Part shown: piece after piece, positions 36,101-48,009 of the stretch
Position numbering within the stretch: the first letter of the stretch is position 1
Layout: every line of letters begins with the position of its first letter
NCBI GenBank assembly: GCA_003996215.1
Contig: QJPP01001768.1
Location: forward strand, 186,001 to 250,000
Length of the DNA: 64,000 bases
Direction of reading: 5' to 3'
Source: Jaltomata sinuosa
Taxonomy: Eukaryota; Streptophyta; Magnoliopsida; Solanales; Solanaceae
Translations under genes and position numbers: made by a program
The notes under the pieces: generated by a model
Databases searched by the model: none
What the model was told of the DNA's origin: nothing
Seen by the model: the letters and a program-made list of their open reading frames with translations, nothing else

Positions 36101-39100
36101 AATGTAATAGAGGCTTCATAGACAGAGTCAAGTCAAGTCAGTTGTAAATAGTTTTTTTAGAACATTTTATTATTTCAGTTAATGAAAATTATATCATTTT
36201 ATTTCATCTTTATACAAAGGTTAGCCCATATTTTTCAGCTTCCGCAATTTATTTCATTAAAAGTTTAGCTTTATGAATTGTATGCCAGACCAAGTGGTTC
36301 TCTCGGGCCATTTGTGGCTTCGGGTGCCGGTTACGTCTAGGGTGTAGGCTCGGGGCGTGACAAACTTGGTATCAGAGCACAGAGTTAAGTGTCCTAGGGA
36401 TTCTATGAAGCCGTGTCAGTAGGATCTTGTTTATGGTTGTGAGAGCCCCACTTCTATAAATGAGAGAATACTGGCATTTAAGAAAAGTTTCTCATTCTTT
36501 CTTAATTTAGATCGTGCATTAAAGTTGTCTCCTAAGAAACTCATACAAGTTCTTGCGTTGTTCCAAGTTCCTCCAACCATGCCTCATCTTCGAGGTGGTA
36601 GAAGCAGTAAATCTCATACTCCTATCAAGGTGATTTTCTCAAATAGAGCCCGCAGAAAGGTAAGAGGTTGCACAAGGACTTGAGAGGAGCCCATTAGTGC
36701 ATTTACGTCCATCGATTAAAAAGATTGCACCCTTGTTCTTATGCATCCTGCATTAGAGCCAAAATAAGACAAGTATCCGGACCTTTCTCTTAGCCCTATT
36801 TTAGAAAGCACATTTAAGTGGGATGAAAATATGTGATTAGAGTTGCAAGTAGTTGTGTGACCCGGGAATAGTGTGAGTGATGGGGTGATATGTTCTTAAG
36901 TATTGGTTGAATTGTAGTAAGTGTGGTGTAGATTTTATGATAGTATTTAGAGGAGGAGTTTCTTGTTATAGTGTTTTAGAACTTGTTAATGTGTTAGTAT
37001 ATATCATATATAGGCTCCGAATGGAAGTAAAGAGTAGTTAAGAATGGATAGAACTAGGCTGCACTTTGTAGCTTGAAGGAAGAACTCTTTGATGTTTATA
37101 GAGTTATGAAGCTAGCTTAGACAAATGATCAAACGAGTAGTAGTATGTGTGAAAGAAAGTTGTGCGGCCATTTATTTAAGTGTTAGGTTATAAGTTTGAG
37201 TCGCGAGTGATCACTGAGGTAGAAGAAGAAAAAATGTGTGGGTTTTGGGAATTTAATTTATGTTGATGTGGCATTTGTGAGAAGTAAGTTGTTAAGTGTG
37301 AATGTGTTAGATGAAACCTTTAGGTAAGATGTGAAGGTCTTGGCTAAGTCTAGAGGTTAGGAAAGCTAAGATTGTGAGTATGTGTGGTTACGTGGGGTCG
37401 TGAGTGGTAAGTGCCATGTGTGGCTAGCTAGTGGGTTGGTATAGCAAAGTGTGGAAAAAGCTAAGGTAATTGTAGAGAGTGTCCCAAAGGAGAAAATTGA
37501 GGGATCTATAAATGGTTAGTGTTGAGTGTTTTGAGTATGGTGATGCTCTCGTTGATTTTGGAGGGAAGAGTTTAGTGTATAAGAATAGTTTGCAGACTTA
37601 AGTTATTAACTTTTGAACTAAGGGGGAGATGGTGAGTTGTTAAGCAAAGACTAGTCTTAGTGTCATTTGAGCTTCTCTTTTAGAGATTTGGGCTTGGGTA
37701 TGTCCGTGTTTTACCTTGCTTGCATATTTCCTCTCTACGTTAGTTGAGACTTTACTCTACCCCAGATTTTGTGTGTTAACACTTCCTCTCCCAGTCCATG
37801 ATTAGTCCCTAAGTAAAAGAAGAGAAAGTCTTACGTACGTTATGAACCCCTAAGCACGTTCCATGTCATCCAAGCCATTGTGTTTCTGCTCAAAAGCATA
37901 CGTGTTTTTGTACGCTTTAATAAATATCTTGATTTGAATTGCAACATCTCGACTCATGTTTGCAGCCTAAGCGTATGATAGTATTAATAATGGTTTAGTT
38001 TGTTCTTTCATCTTAGAGTTACCATCATTCGAGGACGAATTATCCCAAGGGGGAGATATTGTAACACCCCAAACTTTCGAGCTAGGATTTCAATCGTTTT
38101 TTTTTTTGCGTGCCATTAGACCTGAACCCAAAAGATTTCATTTGTAACTAGGTGTTATGATCAAGCACTATGTGTGAGAAGAGTGTTGGATGTCAATTAA
38201 GGTCTTAAGGAACCTGTAGCACAAGTTAAGTTGAAAGTCTCTCTACCGACTAAGTTTTCATATAACTTTCTAACTTGGGTCATCTTAAAACGATCATTGC
38301 TCCTAGAATATAAAGAGTTAGGTGGCCCATCACCCACCAAATTAAACATCTTTGAGTCTTCTTTCCAACGCCACTGACCACTCGTCAATCCGAGTTCGGA
38401 GTAAAAAGTTATGGGCGTTTTATCAAGCAACTGTCAGTCTGGCACGATGATGGCGCGCCATGCCAGACAGAAAACTTCAGAGCGGTGAAGTTGGCGCATT
38501 GACTGGCGCCCCGCGCCCGACCTTGTCCGACGAAGTAATTTTTCAGCTTTTAACGCATTTTCAAGGGCATTTTGGTCCTTTTCTTTTTATAAAACTCCCT
38601 TTTTATTAACCTAAACCGTTTCTATATCATTTACCTCTCCAAATCCATCAAGGAAGTGCGCTCTTTTCTTCTCCAAACTCCCAAGAACCCTAAGGGACAA
38701 GAGACTCAAAGTTTAAGATTTCCTTCAAGGTTTCTTCCTCAAACTCTAAAATTAAGGTATGTAAAGCTAATCTCTTCATGTGGGAACCCCGTTCTCCCCA
38801 CAACCAAGTTATATTTTTAGTTTAAGGTATGAATCATGTTAGGGTTTTTATGAGTTGAAATCCTTGAGTTTAATTCTTGATCTCTTGATGAAATTCCTTG
38901 AAGCTCTATGATTTTTAGGGAGAATTACATGAGTTTGGAGTCTTTCCCCTCGACTTGATTCCTAATCTATGTTCATTGACTCTTCCAAGAAACTCATGAA
39001 TTTCCCTTGTGAATTTGAAAGTCTATTTGTGTTTCAAAAGATTGTTTCGTGTTTATTGGAATTGATTTATATTTTTTTTCTAGAAAGATTTATTTAAGAG

Positions 39101-42100
39101 TTTCAAGTTTATGCTTATGTAAAGTTTACAAGAATTCTTATATTATTATTATGACTTGAAAAGTGAAGAAGTTTATCGTATCTTGAGAGTCAAAGAAAAG
39201 TTAAAGAGATTTAGAGCCAAGGCTCACAAAGATAGATATGTTCATGATACGATATTTCGAGCAAACATGAATTTTAGAAAGTGTTTTAAGACTAATGTTA
39301 TGAGCAGTTAATATATTTTGGGAGTAATATTTAGCACCGAGATAGGTATGGGTTTAGACAACACATGCCACAAAACTACGTTGCCACCGTAGGATAGGAT
39401 CGTCCACAAATAGGGAGACTCCTCTATTATTTACAGCCTTCGGGCTCAGCTTTGGGATCCCCAGATTATGTTTTATCTTATACCCCGGCAAGGTATAGGA
39501 TGGCTCTGTCAACGAGGGCAAGTCGTTGGGTTCTGGCAACGTGGACAAGACGTACTCCATGATGCTCACATGGTTTATGTCGGTTAAGAGAAACTCCCCA
39601 AAAGAAAACTTGCTTATTTTGAGATAATATATGATTGGCCGAGGCCACTAGTTTAAAGAGAATTTTTATAAAGCATTATTTTTAAGTTTTATCCAGACTT
39701 CAGTTATTCAGTTTTCAGTTTCAGTTTTAGCTCTAAGAAAATATTTTAAGAAAGTTTTACTTATATTACTTTAAGTTTCAGCATTCAGGTCAGTCATTCT
39801 TCTTTTCAGTTATTCAGCTCTGTCTATTGTTATATTATTCATATCTCAGTTTTTCAGTTTTATCAGTTCAGATATTAGTACTGTTTCACTTTATCGCTTT
39901 GCATACCAGTACATTCAAAGTACTGACGCCTCTTTTTGGCGCTACATCATTGGACGATGTAGCCCCCAGCTTTCAGTTATGCAGGTTCCTGAGTAGACTC
40001 TTCAGTAGGCTATGTCATCAGCTTGAGTGAGTTCTCATTATTCTCGAGGACTTAGCACTATTCCAGTCATCATCTTATTTTGTTACATAAAGGTAGTTGT
40101 ACTCAGAATGTAATAGAGGCTTCATAGACAGAGTCGAGTCAAGTCAGTTGTAACTAGTTTTTTTAAAACATTTTATTATTTCAGTTAATAAAAATTATAT
40201 CATTTTATTTCATCTTTATACAAAGGTTAGCCCATATTTTCCAGCTTTCGCAATTTATTTCATTAAAAGTTTAGCTTTATGAATTGTATGCCAGATCAAG
40301 TGGTTCTCTCGGGCCATTCGTGGCTTCGGGTGCCGGTTACGTCTCGGGTGTAGGCTCGGGGCGTGACATGAACTGTGTTTAAATTGATACGGTTTTAGTA
40401 TTTCATTTTAGCTGATTGCATCTGATAAAAGTTGGTCAAAGTTGGTTAAGCTGGATGTTAATTAATTGGGTGATAAGTTTTCAAATTTAATTTTGGCAGG
40501 AAAGTTGGTTAGCCAATTTCCAGCTTAGTTCTCTTGTATAAATTCTTGTAATCATTCATTTGGAGTTCATCTAATACAATAATGCCCACTTCACCAGTTC
40601 ACCTGTCAATCTTTTGGAATTGTTCTCGGAATCTTCCCCTTCCCTGAGTTGTTTGACCCCCTTCCTTTCCTGAAATTTAACTTTCAGTTTTAATTCATTT
40701 GCCTGTATCAACTAGTATCAGAAACTTTCGATCCTCACCTCAAGCCTTTACCACAGAAACACGATGGACCATGGACATGAAAGAGATGGAATTAATAAAG
40801 TAATACTTTGGAGATGTAAATAGGAGACTAGATCAATTGGGACTACAGCATATGCAATCGATTGTAGAGCTAATGGATAAAATGGACGTACAAGAAAGAA
40901 TGTAGAATCTACAGCAGTTCGAAGGGAATTCTTCGTCCATCCATGAGTTTGAAGAACCCTATTTCTCAGCACACCAGCAACTCGATTAACGTTCCAGTCC
41001 ATTTCTTTCACTCGTTTGTCGAAGTCGAAATTTCCCGAGTTTGACGGGTCTGATCGTGGGACTTAGCTGTATAAATGTGGATCAGTTCTTCTTAATTGAT
41101 GAAGTACAATTGAAACAGCTATCAAGGTGTCTGTAGTTCACTTTGAGGGAGAAGTATCCAATAGCACGAAGCTTTTATGCGTGAACGGCAACATTTTGCT
41201 TATTTATCCTGGGATGAGTATGTACTGGCCCTAAATGAGGGGCTTGGCCAAGAGTATGACGATCCTATGGCTTAATTGTAGAATTTGAGTCATGGTGATT
41301 TTGATCGACTGCTAGCCAGGTCATCTGCCTCCCACTTATGCAGTTAGTTGGTTTCTAGCTGGTCTGAAACGAGAGCTCAGCTCAGTGAGAGCTTTACGAA
41401 GAGAAGCGTTCAACATGTTAGCTAGACTACAAGAGTCCCTTCTTTTCTCAGTCTAAGTCCCTTAAATTATCCCAATACCACCACCCTGCTGTAGGAAGGA
41501 AGACTCAAAAGTCTTTTTGGAAAGATTGGTCAAACAAAAACTGTTTTTCTAGTACTGACAAAAGCGTTCCCATATGCAAATGGATTTTCCAAACACAAAT
41601 TTCCTTTCTCCCAAGTACTTCTATGAAAATCTGTTGACAATAGGCTTCTCAAATAAACAGATTTTGAGAACTTCGCCAAATGGGCCCAAGTCTGCATAGA
41701 TTCTGAGAGATGCTATATCTTTTGAAACAACTTAGCTTTACGTGATTCCAACTCTACCTCGATTCATTTATCACATTCAATCATCATAACTGTAGTTCAG
41801 TGAATATAGAGGTCTACGTACACCCTGTTGGATGTGATCCTTTCTTTTTTTTGAAACAAGGGTAGCAAGATCCTTTCTAATCTTATTCAATCTTTGTAAC
41901 CCCGCATATCCATCTTTAACATTCATTTGAGGGATTCATCTATGTTGGTTCCGGAACAACATGCACCCCCATATAACACCAATGTTCCAATGACAATTTT
42001 ATAAAACTGGACTTTCAATTAGTTAGGTATCTTCTCATCGCATGTTACTCCTTCCATTTCAATATCTCTATAAAAATAAATTCTAATTCTTCCACAGAGT

Positions 42101-45100
42101 GGCTCTTCCTCTGTACTATTTTTCTCTAAAATGCCCTAACCAATCACTGTTGACCGAACTTCAATACATGTATAAATTAGTTAGACATGTAGCCTGCTCT
42201 TGCATTAAGGACCACCAATAATCCCATACTTACATTGGCACCTTTTTTGGATTGTTTATAGCTAGCATGGGTTCAGATGACGAGGCTTACAAAAGCTACA
42301 GCTTTTCTCTTAGGGATATAAAATGGACATGAAATTAGGTGACTACGGGAAGTCAATGACCAACAAAATCAGATTACAGTTGACTGATTTATGTGAAATT
42401 AGAGCCATAGAAAGTAACTGAAACCCTTTGGTTTCCTCTTGAAGCTCAAGGAAAACATCTTTTTGCAGACTGTCTATACCTGCTTGTGCAAAAGATCAAC
42501 TTAAGGTACCAACTGGCACTCTGAAGCAAATAAACGATAGCCATGGTGGACATGCACAATATAATCCAAAGGCATATCTATTACGTCTAAATAAAGACGA
42601 CAAGTGGCAATTGGCACATGGTGGAGCATGCACAAGAATGTGTCGTCTAGAACATGCAGACTACACCTAGTGTTGAGGATGCCAAAGTTCATTTCATAGA
42701 AGTGAGTTTTGACCAGTTTGTACTTTTTTCCCTACTGGTAGTCATATTGTATTTCAGCATGACTGGTCATATTGTATTTCAGCATGACTGGTCATATTGT
42801 ATACCTTCTGTAAAAACTTTTAGTTCATGATAGTCATTTTGTATTTTAGCATAAAATACTTGCTTTCTGTACATTTACTATAAAAAGCTATCTGGAACTT
42901 TAAACACAAATTGCAGCCGCATGTATCTGCCTTAGATATGATGCTCATGGAAACAGTTTTAGTCAAACTATTCCCTTTAATATAGATGTAAACAAACATT
43001 TTCTGTACAAGTATTGCTCCAAACTCATTTAAAATGCACTCAAGCACGCAAATACAGATTCAACTTTGTGTTAACAAATTATACCTCGTTTGTCTCTGAG
43101 CCAGTTGCTATGTAACCATCAGATACCGATAGGCCGACAAAGTTCTGAAACAAAGAAATGCTTTCATCAGAAGCAAAGCACATTCAAGCACGATTACATT
43201 ATCACGGGAAAGGGAAGATACAAAGTACAAATCAGGAGTAAGTTGTATGAAGAAACTAGAGACATGATTTGGTTACTTTTGGTCACAAAAAGAAGAAACT
43301 GATGGCAGTATTGATGATACAAAGCAATTAAATTTTTTCAGGTATGGCTGAGAATTACTTTGTAGATGCATAAGCTTCTATGTACTCGATATAAGTTACG
43401 TGTCAATAATCTACCAGTTGAACAACTACAATATAGAAAGCGTGCAATATGACATAAGAATGACTGAAGACGTGTCTTATAGGCTAGACAGCAACTTGAT
43501 TGTCTAGCTATTCCAGATAAGCTTGAGCATATTTATTAAATTGAACTCCCGAAGGACGAAAATCAGATAGGATTCTAGAATAATGGATTTAACTCAACTG
43601 TATGGGCAACTAAGATCTCTCTAACTCTATCACCGAGAACGTTACAAGACAACATACTGTTCGATGAGGTCACAGAAACAAGATCTTTATTCAGGTGATA
43701 GGATCAAAGTACGATACCTTTACATTCATATGTCCAGTAAATGACTGAAGAGGAGAATCGAGAATACGAGACGTGCACGTTGACAGATCCCACAGCTTTA
43801 TTGTATTATCTGTAGATGCAGACACAAGAGTTGTTGAATCTATGAACTTGACATAGCTCACTGTCTTGTTGTGCCCAATTAATGTGCATAGAGGCAATTT
43901 TGAGTTTCGTAGGTCATAGTAATATATCTTATGATCTGCTGAGCCAAAAGCAAGGGCCCGTCCAGAATCAACAGGGAACTGAACACAGCAGACATTGGCT
44001 TTTGTTTTTATGGTTCCAACACTTACTCCCTGTGGCAAACCAGGTAAGACAAACCAACTTATTACACATCCACATTCAATCAACACAGCAACAATAACTA
44101 GATGACTGTAGTACATTTAGTTTTAAAGCTGACATCCACCAAGTGCAAAAGTAGAATTGCCTGATTGATATTCCAAAGCTTAACAGAACCATCATCGCTC
44201 CCGCTTGCCAACATGGTTGGATCAGCTACTGAAAAGTCAACAGACCAGACGCGTTTCTCATGCTCTCTCATCTCCATGAAAAGCTGACTTCTTGTGACAT
44301 CCCATACCTGTATTATATTTCTAAGCAAACTTCTTTCTGATTCTGCTAAATAAACAAGATTTAATGATCATGAATTTGACGTACCTGCACCACACCTTCA
44401 AAGTTACTTGAGGCAAGCTGGCTTTTGATATAGCCATTCCAACATATACTGCTTAACTTTGATCTATTAGCCATTTCAACGACTGGATAGTGTATATCAC
44501 GATCCGCATTTAGAATTGAGTTATATTCAAAAACTTTGATCTTCTTATTTACACCAGCAGTTGCAAAAAATTCACCATCACGATCAAAGCTGAGAGAACA
44601 TACGAGATTGGAAGAGTTTAGAAGATCCCCTTGCTTTAAATCTGCCTTCACTTCTAACTTGCTAAAAGAAAAGTACTTGCACAGACCCTCCAAGTATGAA
44701 TTGATCCATCCCCTCTGTCTATCACCATTGCACCCTCCCTTTGACGACAAATTACTCAGAGAACTCCTTTCAGTAGCTGTAGCGGAACTTCTACATTCCG
44801 GACTTGGTTGACAGTTTCTACTCATAGATTTGTCCCTTTTAATAACCCTGCGTCTTGTCATGAAATAAGCTGCCTCCAATTTTCTGAAGTTCTTCATCAA
44901 CCGGGAACTTTTTGCCGAAATGCTGCCTTTATATTCAATATGCCTTTCGGATTTCTGGCTTTCATCTGGATGGCCATCAGATTCCTCACCTGTGCTGGGC
45001 CTAGACCTCTTTCTAGATCCAGAGCTCCCTGAATCATGATCTTCAGTAATATTTGTCGTCCGAGAATTCAAATGCTTAGCTGGTTCTAAGCTTGAGCCTC

Positions 45101-47468
45101 CCTTTATCTTAAGGGGTGTCTGCATCTTAGGGGCATCTTCTGCTGGTTCTAAGCTTGAGCCTCCTTTTAACTTAAGGGTTGTCTGCATCTTAGTGGCCTC
45201 TTCTATATCAGACGATACAAAAGACACGATTTCGTGCAAATTTTCCATAGCCTCCTGCTTTTTCTGTTGGATTAGCAAAAGGAACTCCAGCAATAATTCC
45301 TGCTCATCTATTTTTTCTCTAAGCTCTATTGCTGCTTCACGTTCTTCCAAGTCATGTCTTGGAGTTTTAAGGAATTCACTTTCTAGCAACTCACTGTCAT
45401 CAATTTAAAGGAATGAATGAGGAGAGAGTGGCAAAGAGTCAAGGATATTGATGTTAAAATCACAATGGATTAAGATGATCGATTGCATAATATTCATTTT
45501 AATGAAAACCCGCTGAAAGCAGCAGGCCAGCAGAGATATTAGAAAGTTAAGGAGAACAATGAGATGTCTGAAATGCATTTCATGATTAGATAAAAAGGAC
45601 TCATTCAATCAGATAGTATTCATTAGAAGATAACTTTTATGTCATTATTATCTATTTCATTTTACCATCAATATTAGAATTCTTTTCCCTTACCCTCCTT
45701 TCTACTAAAGAGATAAAACAAAGGACGTCTTTTCAATAATTAATAAGGTTCAAAGATGGAAATTGTCAAGGAAATCAGCAACGATTTTGCAGATTGTATT
45801 GAGACAAAGCCTTTAGAAGAGATTTGCAAGATGCTGAAGAGGCAACCATGGAACTGCAGAATCAAGCCGTCTGTGGACGGCGATAGAGCTGCTGATTGGT
45901 TAACTAATTATGCATGAAATCTAGTACTGTCATATCTTCATATATAGGCACTCTCCCCTCGGTGGGCGTAATTAGTTTACTTCTCACAGTGTAAATGTTC
46001 TTACTCCCACGACACTGACCTAGATCCATTGTATTAATCAATTCTTAATTAAGAAAAAAGGATACTGTTGTTGCAAGACATTTAATATTTTTTTTCAAGT
46101 TTAATAGCAAAAAGATAAGTTCGGATTGTTGCATTTGCCTTTATTTCCTGCGGCTAGAATCTTCGTTCCTGCAAAAGCTAAAACCCATGATTCTCCCCTT
46201 TGAGTTTTCTGCCACAAAGGGAAATAGATACTCTAACATAAACCTTAGAACAGTATACATATATATATTCGAACCTTAATAAGTAAACACTAAGGAAATC
46301 AAGAATTACACGACCACAATCAAGGCTCTCAAGGATAATGTTATATATCAGTAAATATTACTCCTAGAAGACTTCAACACCAAACTGATCAGATTGCAAA
46401 CAAATCAAAAATATCATGCCTTGACGAAAACTTTCTTTGGCGAAAAAGAATGCTCACCCCACTTTTGGTCGACTACTTGGTTCCGGGTGTAGTAACCATA
46501 AGCAAAATGAAGCTTCCTTAGGCCATTTCAACAACAACTGTGGGGGTAATACACGATGTCTTAGACATGACATATTTGCAATTTTCTCATCTGATGAGTT
46601 GTAGGTGCAGAATAGCTGCTCACAAATTATATAAGCATCAGTAAGATAAAAACATCATCATGGAGTAGACAGTAAAATCTAACTCATGAGCACACACATC
46701 AATGCCAACAAAGTTGCTATAATTGCTACTAACCTCAAAGAGAAGCACACCAAGTCGATAAATGTCCGAAGCACAAGTGCCTGAACCACCATTAACCTCT
46801 TCTGGAGTAGTATACCAATTAGTTTCCAAGTGCAATATCTGTTTCATTGGAAAAGTATGCTTGTTGTTTTCTTCTTCCACTTGTTGTCTATTCTTACTAG
46901 CTTCCAAAGTCTGCACCATATGACCTGAACTTGACTGCAAGCAACTACTTTCAGATGCTATAGCAGAGTCCTTCCCTGGCAACAAAGGTGAAAATGAACT
47001 GTTTGGCTCATCTTCACATGAATCAGACCCCGAATCGGAACAGGAAGCAGATTCAATAAACGCAACACGATTGAAAGAAGACATGACAAAACATGATGGC
47101 CTCACATTATGAACAGCTATCCCCTGAGTATGTGCAAGGTTTACAATCTCAACAATCTGAGTGAATATATGCAAACATTCAAGAGAATCAACTGTTCTCT
47201 CAGGATTATCCAACCAATGCCTCAAACTAACATCTTTACGATCGATTACTCCAACCCTTTGATCTTTCAGGCAATTTACATCAGATGACTCAATTGTCTC
47301 CCAACCCTTTGTAACAAATCCAGAATCATCATCATGAGATGCATCACTAGTAGACCTTATGGTAGTGCTTCCGGCACGAAATCTTGAATTCCAATCCACA
47401 ACACCTGAAGAATTCAAACCCCTTGAACTACCAGACCTCTCCCTACCAGACTGTGATGAACCTTCCAT
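33116..47468 (-). CDS. SPA3/4: SPA3/SPA4-type WD40 protein (SUPPRESSOR OF PHYA-105), probably lacking exon 2
   Basis: Recovered exons: 47468-46734, 45393-44385, 44307-44161, 44029-43718, 43144-43085, 33304-33116. SPA proteins partner with COP1 in a nuclear E3 ligase that degrades light-signalling factors. Exon 1 starts MEGSSQSG and gives the divergent kinase-like region (SLRHWLDNPERTVD, AVHNVRPSCFVMSSFNRVAF, SDIYRLGVLLFE). The next recovered exon starts SELLESEF, then a coiled coil (EEREAAIELREKIDEQELLL) and the first WD40 blades. Later exons complete the propeller (KRVWSVDFS, VKLWNINQ, TIKLWDLS, GYIATGSETNE, CWRGQSPTLVAANS). The final exon ends LLEMV. The segment joining LLFE to SELL in the family (about 50 residues starting LFCP) is absent, and splicing the flanking exons at the expected sites gives an immediate TGA. 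Intron after 44161 is GC-AG. The 9.8 kb last intron holds an LTR element. Without exon 2 about 816 codons remain. The family is certain; integrity is doubtful. Confidence 0.85.
33404..33529. mobile_element. Small fold-back MITE in SPA last intron
   Basis: ATGTTGCTCGGACTCTTCAA at the left is inverted as TTTGGAGAGTCCGAGCGACA at the right. The interior is itself nearly palindromic around GGATCCTCC / GGAGGATCC. The whole 126 bp could form a hairpin. Confidence 0.65.
34074..36362 (+). repeat. 5' LTR of the 34-40 kb element
   Basis: TG...CA bounded, 2,289 bp. It contains a short GC-rich inverted repeat (GTCTGGCGCGATGATGGCGC with CGCCAGAC) near 34452-34484. It lacks short insertions present in the 3' copy near 39365 (TGCCACAAAAC) and near 40004 (TAGGCTATGTCATCAG). 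Confidence 0.92.
36367..36378 (+). other. Primer-binding site (initiator Met tRNA)
   Basis: TGGTATCAGAGC begins four bases after the 5' LTR and is complementary to the 3' end of plant initiator Met tRNA. Confidence 0.9.
36379..38046 (+). other. Non-coding interior of the LTR element
   Basis: No reading frame longer than about 30 codons with gag or pol similarity. The text is G/T-rich with many short GTTAAGTGTG-like phrases. The interior appears to be replaced or internally deleted relative to autonomous relatives. Confidence 0.7.
38047..38058 (+). other. Polypurine tract
   Basis: AAGGGGGAGATA immediately before the 3' LTR start at 38060, the expected plus-strand priming site. Confidence 0.85.
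38060..40368 (+). repeat. 3' LTR of the 34-40 kb element
   Basis: 2,309 bp, near-identical to the 5' LTR; ends GGCGTGACA before the TGAAC duplication. Confidence 0.92.
40690..41480 (+). pseudogene. Decayed Ty3/gypsy gag
   Basis: Pieces in shifting plus frames read KFPEFDGSDRGT, LYKCGSVLLN-like and FLIDEVQLKQLS, VHFEG, ERQHFAYLSWDEYVLALNE, GQEYDDPMA and LVSSWSETRAQ. This is the order of a gypsy gag (FDG...W...EQFF...A-x-HFEG...W). CTAGTATCAGAAACTTTCGA at about 40713 resembles a degenerate primer-binding site. Frameshifts and stops are frequent. It is a separate, older insertion just right of the intact-ended element. Confidence 0.65.
42737..42801. repeat. 25-bp tandem repeat, about 2.5 units
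   Basis: GTCATATTGTATTTCAGCAT plus GACTG is repeated twice, followed by a partial GTCATATTGTAT. It lies in the SPA last intron. Confidence 0.85.
45394..46733 (-). other. SPA intron region where exon 2 is expected
   Basis: I read the minus strand for the conserved SPA segment after LLFE (LFCP..., then a block ending WLLHPEP and RPSM). It is in none of the frames. Apart from the RNase H fragment the stretch looks like ordinary AT-rich intron sequence. Confidence 0.6.
45756..45917 (+). pseudogene. RNase H-like domain fragment in the SPA gap
   Basis: A 53-codon plus-strand frame, MEIVKEISNDFADCIETKPL..., ends CRIKPSVDGDRAADWLTNYA and stop. It resembles the C-terminal end of plant RNase H-like (RVT_3-type) domains, whose ending is REGN-x-AAD-LA. 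The upstream catalytic DEDD parts are absent. It lies between SPA exon 1 and the next recovered exon, opposite in strand, where the missing SPA exon would be expected. Confidence 0.55.
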
Positions 47469-47560
47469 TATTATCCACATAACACAATGCACATACAAAC
47501 AACACAATCAAGAAATTGAGAAATCCTCAGACTCCTAACACCACATACCTTAACTTCCAA
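47469..47560 (-). promoter_or_regulatory. Possible SPA 5' leader with a UTR intron donor
   Basis: Upstream of the ATG the minus strand shows GGAAGTTAAG|GTATGTGG near 47550-47555. This is a good 5' splice site, suggesting an additional 5' UTR intron. An A22 run lies at 47770-47791. Confidence 0.3.
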
Positions 47561-48009
47561 CATAGCCATGTTGAAATCAAGAACTCATTTTTACTACACA
47601 ATAATGTCAAAACATCACCTCACACATGACACAAACTCTGTTAGTATCAACTTATCTGTCCTTCAAAACAAAGAAACATGAGATATCTGAAGCAAGAGCC
47701 AAGAAGACTAACAGCACCGCTCAGGAGTTGAGTTAAAGTTAAAGCTGAGCTTGTATATCAGCTTAGAGCAAAAAAAAAAAAAAAAAAAAAACAAGAACCA
47801 CACAACAGATACTGCAGCTTTAGAAAAAATACAAAAAACAATACTTATATATTTTATTTATTGTAAAACAAGTACAACCTCTCAAAATTGCTGAAAATAA
47901 AATCTTTTTCCTCTTTAAACAGGAATATGTGTGAACAGAAAACAAGTTTCTTTTTAGTTTTTTCCATATATAGGAAAAGGAAAAAAGAAAACAAAAGGGA
48001 TTTTCAGAG

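Larger units (their letters stand above)
34074..40368 (+). mobile_element. Non-autonomous LTR retrotransposon with complete ends
   Basis: 5' LTR 34074-36362, 3' LTR 38060-40368, both starting TGTAACACCCCAAAC and ending GGGGCGTGACA. A perfect 5-base target duplication TGAAC lies at 34069-34073 and 40369-40373. A Met-tRNA primer-binding site TGGTATCAGAGC is at 36367-36378. A polypurine tract AAGGGGGAGATA precedes the 3' LTR. The roughly 1.7 kb interior has no gag-pol; only a short gag-like start (MPHLRGGRSS at about 36579) remains. The two 2.3 kb LTRs are nearly identical apart from scattered changes and small indels, so insertion was fairly recent. LTR length and the TCGAGGACGAATTATCCCAA run before the tract fit Ty3/gypsy chromoviruses of the Tekay/Del kind. 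It lies in the last intron of the SPA-like gene, on the opposite strand. Confidence 0.93.

Noticed and set aside
38197..38430. Repeated small minus frames at 34212-34403 and 38197-38430
   Set aside because: Same positions in the two LTR copies, no start context or family; LTR sequence, not genes.
42501..42692. Minus 63-codon frame in the SPA last intron
   Set aside because: Reads plausibly but has no recognised domain and no splice context; insufficient support.
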